From Apostichopus japonicus (taxonomy: Eukaryota > Echinodermata > Holothuroidea > Aspidochirotida > Stichopodidae), in NCBI RefSeq assembly GCF_037975245.1, contig NC_092573.1:616001-680000 (forward strand): DNA of 64,000 nucleotides, given 5' to 3'. The notes under the pieces were generated by a model. It did not search any database. It was given only the letters and a program-made list of their open reading frames with translations, and was not told where the DNA came from. The position numbers and the translations under genes were made by a program. This document shows positions 26,201-35,200 of the stretch, in pieces. Each line of letters opens with the position of its first letter. Within the stretch, counting starts at the first letter, position 1.

Positions 26201-29200
26201 TTCAATCAAATTTCTGTTTCTGCCTTCAACATAACGCAGGTCATCGCCAACCACCAAATGCAGGGCATATCATTTGCGTCCGGTGGGGATCAAGAGACGC
26301 CAGATTACGTTGCCTACGTGGCCAAAGATCCAGTCAACGGGAGAGGTAAATATGCCAAAAATATGCTGAAAGACCCGGTACTTGGGTCGTGTAGACTCTT
26401 GCGTGTTCGACTGGTCACATGTGATAAAGTTGAACCATAATATATTACTTGTATATTGCATTCATGTGACAACAGATTCTTGCGAAAGTTATCGTCCCTC
26501 TTTCAAAAGAAAATGTATGAATCGATACTCAGCTTTAATAGTCCTCCCACTGCTTTCATTTCAAATGTACGTAGATTAACGTAGGTAACATTTAAGAAGT
26601 GAGGCTGCTGTTATCATTGTCAGCAGTTCGCAAGGCAATGAACCAGCTATAAATACACTTTCTTTTTTGTATGACAAAAAAATGGCGTATTGAGTCGATA
26701 ACAGATCGATTCACTAGTGGCAGGGATTTCTCACAGTCATGAGAAACATGTAAAAGTCATGGAAATTTGAAAATCAAATCTAGACATGGAAAAGTCACAA
26801 CATAGGCTTTGGACATTGATGGCACATTTCCTATTTATTGGTTTATGTATGTTAAAGTTCTGAATTTATAAAGTCATCCTTCTTCCATTTGAGCTCATTT
26901 ATGACAGGCTCATTCATTTGCAATGTAAATCATATTATAATCATTAATTTACTTGGCTCCTCTCTAACCTGTCTCCCACTCCACATCTGCACTTTCCCAT
27001 CTACCTAACTACACACTGGAACGTTTTAGCACTGCGCCCTCGCTCCCTGAGCACCGCCCACTTACACCTCCTTCAGAATCTACCACTTAGGAAGCAACTA
27101 CACCTTCTTGTCAGACACTTTTACATAACAATTTTCACCCATTTCTTACGAGTTTGGAAAGGCTAAAGGAACCGCGCTCTTAAGACAGTATGTGGGTCCT
27201 CGTTTTATGAAGGTTCAGTTTTTAGCTCCCCCTGTACCTGTTTACCTTAGAAGACAGCCTACACCCGGCAGTGCACTGTGTGTTTGTCATTTGCTGTTTG
27301 CTGCTTTTGTCTCAAGTTTCCTATAAAACAATCATTTCTCTTGCCCTTTTTCAGCATGTCACGTCCTAGAGTGTCTTGGTGGACTCGCTCAAGATGTTAT
27401 CACGACTGTTGGCCAGGCATTCGAGATCAGGTTCAAGGAGTATTTAAAGAACCCCCCACAGGCATTGAATGCTCCTGACAAGTAAGGGTTTCATTTCCTT
27501 CAGTTTACAATATTTAAAAGCAAATAAATTCAAAACAAATTCTACTTCAAATGACCTTCAGAGCACCTGCTTGCATTCTGAAACTAATTTCTGAGAATTA
27601 TTACCAGAGTTTTCTATACAGAAGAATATATACATTTGATCAAAACTAAACAAACTAAAGACACTCTCCTGGGATTTAACATTTTTCTTTGTCACCTGAA
27701 TAAACAAAAAAAAATGGCTATGATATTGAAAGCATTTGATCAAATTATTAATATTGAATAAGACTGAAAATTTATGAAATGAATTCAAAATGAAACTTCC
27801 AGGGGAAGACTCCTGGAGAGTCTCAATTTGGACAAGGCTACTAATCTAATTAGTAAGTAATCTAATTAGTACATTATCAGTACTAATTGCCATTTGCCCT
27901 TCTTGTTTATTTCACATCGTTTATGTGGTGTTTGTTTTTTTGTGGTTTCAATTTGCTTGTGCAATATTTCATATGTCTAGTAGAGTCATTAAAGAGTGCT
28001 TAACCAAACTGAATGAGCCATTTACTGTCAAATTTGCTCTCATTACTTAGGACATGTACTACGGTTCGGTTTTCTTTAAATTTGCCTTCAAATGTTTGAA
28101 GAGACAAGATGAAATGTAATAAATGAATGGAACAAAAAGCTTCAAGCACTAATGGTTCAGTAAAAGCAACATTTAGAATTGCTAAAATATTCAAACTTTC
28201 ATTCGGCTGATCGACCAAATTTGGAAAATCGCCCGATCAGAGAATTAAAGAAACATTTGTTCTTTAAGAGTGTCTTTCCTCCTAAATTGTGATGATATGT
28301 CTTCTTGTGGTCAAATGTGTAACATTTCAAATGGAAGTCTAAGCAATTATCTTTGATAGATTAATATTGTATCCTTGTAATTTATTGAAAGATTTTTATT
28401 CAGAGAAATTTCAAGTTCAATCACCTCCCCCCCCCCCCGAACCCCTCTCTCCATTCCTATATTAAGTCTTACGTATGCACTGACGTTGAGGTCTGTTTCC
28501 TTATGAGATACTTTCCTTTCTAACAGAAGCAGATTACACATATACAGCATATAAATATGAATATATCTATATATGTGTATTTTAATATTTTTTGTTTCAT
28601 CTTCATATCCAGGTTTGCGGAACCCATCTTCGGCGAGGGCGACTCTGCCTGGGGAGATGATCCAGAGTATTACAATGACATTACTAAGCTAGAAGCTCAC
28701 AGCGTAATAGATGCCTCGGCCCCACCACAGTTAGGACCGGGACAATACATGGCTGTTAATGGCGCTCTTGTAAGAAACCTCAGTTATAAAATTCATGGCA
28801 TTGTCATACCTAAATTTTGTTCTGGTAACATTCTCTGTATTTGCCCCCAAAATGCTAGACAAATAGAAAATGGCCATCTATGGGCAAATGTGGTACTACT
28901 CTTGGAGCATTATGTCCCAGTGAACATTGCATTGCCACAAACTAACCAACTTCTCCCCTCCCACCCCACCCCTCCCAACCCTCCCACCCCACCCCTCCCA
29001 ACCCTCCCTCCCCCACCCCTCCCAACCCTCCCACCCCACCCCTCCCAACCCTCCCTCCCCCACCCCTCCCAACCCTCCCACCCCACCCCTCCCAACCCTC
29101 CCACCCCCACCACTATGCTATTTAGATCACAGTAGATATGTACATGGATAAAATTAAACATTTTGAGCGAAATATTAAATGATATTTGTGAGTGGAATCA

Positions 29201-32200
29201 AATGTCTATGTCTAATTTGTGGTATTCTTTCACACAGCCTCCTAATCCATATGCTTCCCTAAAGACCCCACATTCACCTTCCGCGGATGTGGTGCCTTCT
29301 GCTCCTACCTACGATAACAGAGTCCCGGTGAGGAACACCAGGTTTCCTGGACAACATCCTGAGATGCCTGGCAGCCCTTCTCCAGTATACGACAGTGGAC
29401 AAAACAGTCCCACCCCCTCAGGTGAGATATTTCAATTTCCCAAACAACCCTGCCATCAAGTGACAGATCTATCAGCTTGTGGCTTTAAAGGATCACTTCA
29501 AACAGAGTTGGTATTTTGTTTTTGCTGTGTATTGATGTGTCATAGTCCAACAAAAACTGAAAAAAAATCATATTTCTCCAGCAATTCAAGATATTCTTAG
29601 TATGAGGAATGCTCAAATTGGATTGAGGCTATGGATTCTTAATGGAGGCCTAAAATGTCAATGTTTCATACATTCTAGTAGCTCAACAAAACAATTTGAC
29701 AAACATATAAGCCTGAGTTTCATAGCAATGCAACCTGGTCGGCTAGAAGTGGTTTCTCTCACGGCCAGCGAGTTAAAATCAAAGTTTGTGCCTACGGTCA
29801 TCCTCGAACAAAAAACCGCAGATTTCTACAGTAAATTTTTTTGTATTCATCAATCATCTAATCAAATGCAAGGGCAATGTTATTTTAGTACCAAACTAAT
29901 GCATCGCTCACAAGCAAAATTTCTGTGGGTCAGGAAGCAAGATTTTGTTCCTATTAAAGTTGCAGTCTTAAACATTGATAATTGGATAAAGATAAGATTT
30001 ACTACTTCAGGAGAGTATTATGTTTCTGTTCAAGGTTGCTGGTAGAAAAAAACATTGCATTGCACAGTGCATGTATATAGTCCACAATAGATTGAAATAA
30101 AGTTAGAGGTATCCTGCGCACAAAGTACTGTAGCAGGGCAAATTTTTAACAGTCGTCCAAGGAGACCAAATTTCTGTTGGGGCAACCAAATGAATTTGCA
30201 TAATTCATTTATCCCATTCAGCAGTACCATGTTACATCATGATGAGAGATTTAACAGTCGTAATTTCAGAGGCGATGTCGTCTATAAGGATATTTTATAT
30301 ATGGTATTATATAATGCTGAAGGTGCCCCTCCATTAATCATTATATATCTTCTATAGTACACACAGTATTAACTTCTGCGTAATTTTCCCTGCCACGTAA
30401 TGCTGGCATGCTTCCACTTTACAGTGATTTATTTTATTTCTGTGTATGTTATTGTATATAAAAGTACAAACTTCATTACACAGCTTTATCTCTTTCAGCC
30501 ATCCTACTGTACTGTACTTTACTTTAACTGTAATGGTCACCTGAGGTGAACCTAGCCAGTTTCCCTACATAAACCTATATATACAGATAACACTAGGTCT
30601 CGGTTCCCATGAAAAATAGGCAGTATAAGCATTACATGGACTTTTTCTTTGGTTATGTTTTCACACATGCTGTCCAATGTGCTAAGAGTCAAACCCGACA
30701 AGACTTGCAGGAAATGACGTTTGTGTTGCCTTGGCGAAAATAATAGGAAATAAAACGCAATTATTTGCTAAGTTGCAAAGCAATTCTGCTAAGTTAACGA
30801 CACTGTTAGTAAGATTACTAAGTAAAGCTAAAATGCATAGGATATGATGATGAGGAATATATATCATCGATACTAAGCCTATTTCCTATATTTGTACATA
30901 AATTTGTGAGATCATTATCTATGAAGCATTTGTACCATTCATATTAAGTGAGCATTCCTAGAAAGCTTACAAGTGCTAGGTCTAAGCAATAGTAAAAGCG
31001 ATAGAAGTTCATCTGTTATTGCCTATGTCGCATCTTGTCGGTGCTCTAGGCTGGTGCCAATGTACGTTGTAAATGTTTGTAATATAGCAATGATGTCCAG
31101 TTAAGTCGGTAATCTAAGGTTTGTTGAATATTATTTGATGATCGCATACAGTACGAAGCCAAAACGTGATGGTTGGGTTTGCTTTTCCATTAAAAGATTG
31201 AAAATTAGTTTCAGGTGTTGGTTGTTTAACATTGGTGAAGGGTGCTCTAGGGTGCCATTGTGATTTCCAAGCTAACGTCCAGCTATAATTTTACTGCCTA
31301 AGATCTTGACTCGGCAGCCAAGAGTACAGGATCTTCATCACAAGCAGCTGAAACCCCTGGTAGTCCACAGACGGATACCAGAAGCAACAACTCTACGAGA
31401 AAGACACCCACCCTCTACCAGACGCACAAACCGAGGCTGCCGACCTCGGAAACTGGAAGAGAGAACACCCCTCCTCCCTGGAGAGAACCAGGGAAACCAA
31501 AAGAAGGGAAAGATTGGGACAAAATGAAGGACAATGGTTACGATAACTTCCGGGTCTTACAGGAGGCCGAAAATGCCCGACTAGCCCAGAATCAACCACC
31601 ACCACCCCGCAGCTCTAAAGGTGCCATTTCAAAGAGATATTCTGGGCGACTGCCGAGCTCTTTGCCAAATCACTAACAAACAGCTAGTATCGTTTTTATG
31701 CAAATGTTAACACTGCATGAGCGCCGAGTGCATGATCTCGCTGGGGGCGACATTAACATATATGGAAATATTACAGACCAGAGTATGGATTATAAAATTA
31801 ATAGAATATCACTCCGAATGGTTTGGTACAATGAAAGGAACAGTTAAGGAAATGTTAAAAGTGACCGGCTGAATAAATATACTGTTACAAATAAAGAAAC
31901 AAACAGTTTCAGAAACATGACAGTTTCAGAATCACGATTCACAAGTTCTGCTGAGTCCAAAAGAATAGTTTGCTTAATATTTAAATATTTGTGATGCTTT
32001 TGTTCTTCAACTCATTAAATATTAATGTGTTATGTCTAACTTTCATGGAGTGTGAAAATCAATTAAAGAAAGACTAAAAATATCACTATCAATAACAGTT
32101 GGGGGTGTTTGATTATTTATGTTTACTTTCATTTTGCACTTTGATAGGTTTCAATGACCTTTTCGTAGGGAATGATCGTGATGTTTTAGTGATATTTCAT

Positions 32201-35200
32201 ATTAAAGGAAAGCTCAAAGCTCTCCTGTGTTTGAAAATGTATTCAAATAATAAGATAAATATGAATAAGTTTTCTCCAAGGGGACCAAAACTTTTTTTTT
32301 TTCTCATTAAAGTTTAATGCGATACATCTTGGAAAAAGTTAATGCGATAAAATGATTATATAATATTCCCTGTTGCCTGAACAATTTTAAAAACTCTAGT
32401 GGATAAAGTAGTTTTAAATTTAATATTACCTGCTTGAAACACTTCTTACCCTCCTTCCTTCTCCTCTCCTCCCCTACCCTCCTTCTGCACGATCCCTCCC
32501 CACACTCCACTCTATCCTATCCCTTCCAATTATCTATTTACCTTGCTTTTATGAACTGTTACTAAAGCATTAATTTGTAAGGTAGAGATAGAACTGATCC
32601 CGAGCCAAACATGAGGAAATTGTAGAAACAAAGAAAAGCTTGTTTCAGCTACAAGACCCATCTCAGGAGCCTATAAATTTATTAAATCAAAAATAAGAAT
32701 CTTAGGAGAAGGTTTATTGAGGAAATGATTTGCTTAAATTATTATTATTATTGTAACAACCGATGAATAATACTTCGGGTGAACCGCTGCTTTTTCAAAA
32801 CTCAATGGTTAAGCCAACTTAGGCTTGAAAGAACCATTTGCAGGGTATACCTTGGTTTAATCTAATTTGTATATGAGTTTATGGGCAGAAATGATTGTTT
32901 TAAGTTAAGAAGTTAGAAAGCTACGGTATTAAAGCTGATTACACAATGTTGGACAGAGTGAAAGTTTTGTTAGAGCAATGTTATGAAAGGGAACTTTGGT
33001 ATCATAGTTTGGTCCAGTTTCTGTTTATTGGAGTCAGCTACCTTCTATGCATGTCACACTCACCAGATGATCATGTGATCAACAAGCTAAAACAGGAGTT
33101 TAAATATATGTGTGCAATTCCCCCCACCCCCCATTCATTTGTGATGAGCATTTATTTATGCCTTTAATAACATAGTCATGCATATGCTTACTAACAATTT
33201 TGCAATATTAACACAGAAATTCATTCTTTTAGGAGAGCATGTATGATGAACTTGTTAACCATAAAAAGTAAAGTTAAGAGAATTTATTATTGCTTACAGT
33301 TGAATCTAGCCTCACCTCATTGATATAGCTGGGGGGGGGGGGGGCAAAAAACGGTATTACTTTCAACTATGTGTAATTCAAAGTACACTTTTTCACTCTC
33401 ATCGCTGTTTTGGATGTGATAAAATCATCTTATGAAACATGATAATCTCTTCCTGGTTGAACAAGATTCAAATTACTGTCATGAGGACACTGTGAGCCCA
33501 CTAAGGGCTATCTGGCTTACGTGAGCCCACTATGTGCTATGTGGCTTACGTGAGCCCACTAAGGGCCATGTGGCTCATGCAGGCGTCCAATGTAGCCTTC
33601 ACAAGCTTTCGTTTTGGATTCATTTGTATCATGCATTACTAACAATCTGAAAACTTGAATTGAAAATGTCCATGTTGCAATACTCAATCTGAAGCCATTT
33701 TTTTGTTCAATGGCAGGAGTACCAATTAATCTTTCATCAGTTTGCCAGTTTTATGAATGTATAATAAGTATCCATTTTGAATGGTTACTTCTTTGTTTTT
33801 GTTTTGTTTTTTGTATTATTTTGTCTTTGAGAGCTGCAATTTACTGACTGTCACAGACAGGTATCTATACTAAGAAAAGTATTTTGTTAATACGCCACTC
33901 ACCAACTATTTGTGTACTTTTTTTAAATTTTGGATCAGAAAGGAATTCTCTTTCAACCAACTATGCAGTTTACATATCATTGTTTTAACTACTAGAGTCC
34001 TAAATCCATGCATTACGTTACAATAATATTCCGAGTTCTGTATGGAAGGCGAGTTTCAATGTCCGTTCCGTTGTTATATCAGACTATTCCGTTTTCCTCC
34101 TGCAGGCGATAGTACTATTTACAATATGCCCAACAAAGTTGCCCCTGGTTACGACAACCCACCCCTACCGATGCCGAGGAGTAACCTCCCTCCCCCCTTA
34201 CCAGCGGTCTACGGGGATCACTCCGGTATGGAAGAAGGTGTTTACAACTCAAGCCCCCATTCATTTAAGTCACCACCTGTGCCGGGTCAGAACGGAAGCG
34301 GTCACAGGACGGACATGTTCGATATGGGTAAGATACCATCATTGGAATGGATTCTTTAATTTGTTTTATTTCTATCAGGGTCTCGAGATGACGTTTTTAG
34401 ACTGTCTGCTCATGTTTAAACGGATTTTCTGGTGATTGCTTCACCATGGAATTCCAAGTTTAGTTTAAAGAAGGTCAGTGGGGGCGCTGTGCTAACAAGC
34501 CTAACATGTTACCAACTGTGTGTAGGCTAGATGGATTAAGTGCAGTAGAATATAGAGACAGGGTAAGTATTGTTGTTCCCAAACCCCCAAACCAGTAAGT
34601 TATGGAGATTTAGTTTCAATTATTTTGATGGTGGAGAATTATTGTGAACCTCCTGGAGGTTTGTGTCTGTTTGTTGTGATTAATCCATGATTTGTATTTG
34701 ACAGTTTGACAGATCGAGTATCCACAACAACGTGTCATAACTAGAGAATAACAGTTTAAACAGGGCCAATTAATATGTTCTTTAATATAACTTCTCTTAC
34801 ATGATGTACGTGCGAAATTTTTGTAACAATATTTAGGTCCTCTCCCACTCCCCCCACCCTCCCCCTTCCCCCAATTGACTTCACCTTCAAATATTAACTC
34901 AATCAGGAATGACCAAAATTGACAATTGAGTTGCTTTGAAGAGTCATCAGAAATGCTGTTGCATTGATTTCATTTCATTTGAGATAAAAAAAAGGAAAAC
35001 CTGGTATGCCTATAGAAGGGCTCACATCAATTTGCTGACCACAGAAGTTTGAAAGTCCACTGCTCCATTAACCTTTTCAGTTTTTATTGTCATAAGAGTT
35101 CATTTTATTAACATATTTTTTTTTTACCCTCTCCTGTAGAACCCTTCAACCCATCGAACCAAAAGCGACACCCGAGGCAGCTGAGTGAGGAGGAGTGGTA

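Noticed and set aside
28896-29161. Gly/Trp-rich minus-strand ORFs ([12 protein letters not shown])
   Set aside because: They are translations of the C-rich minisatellite.
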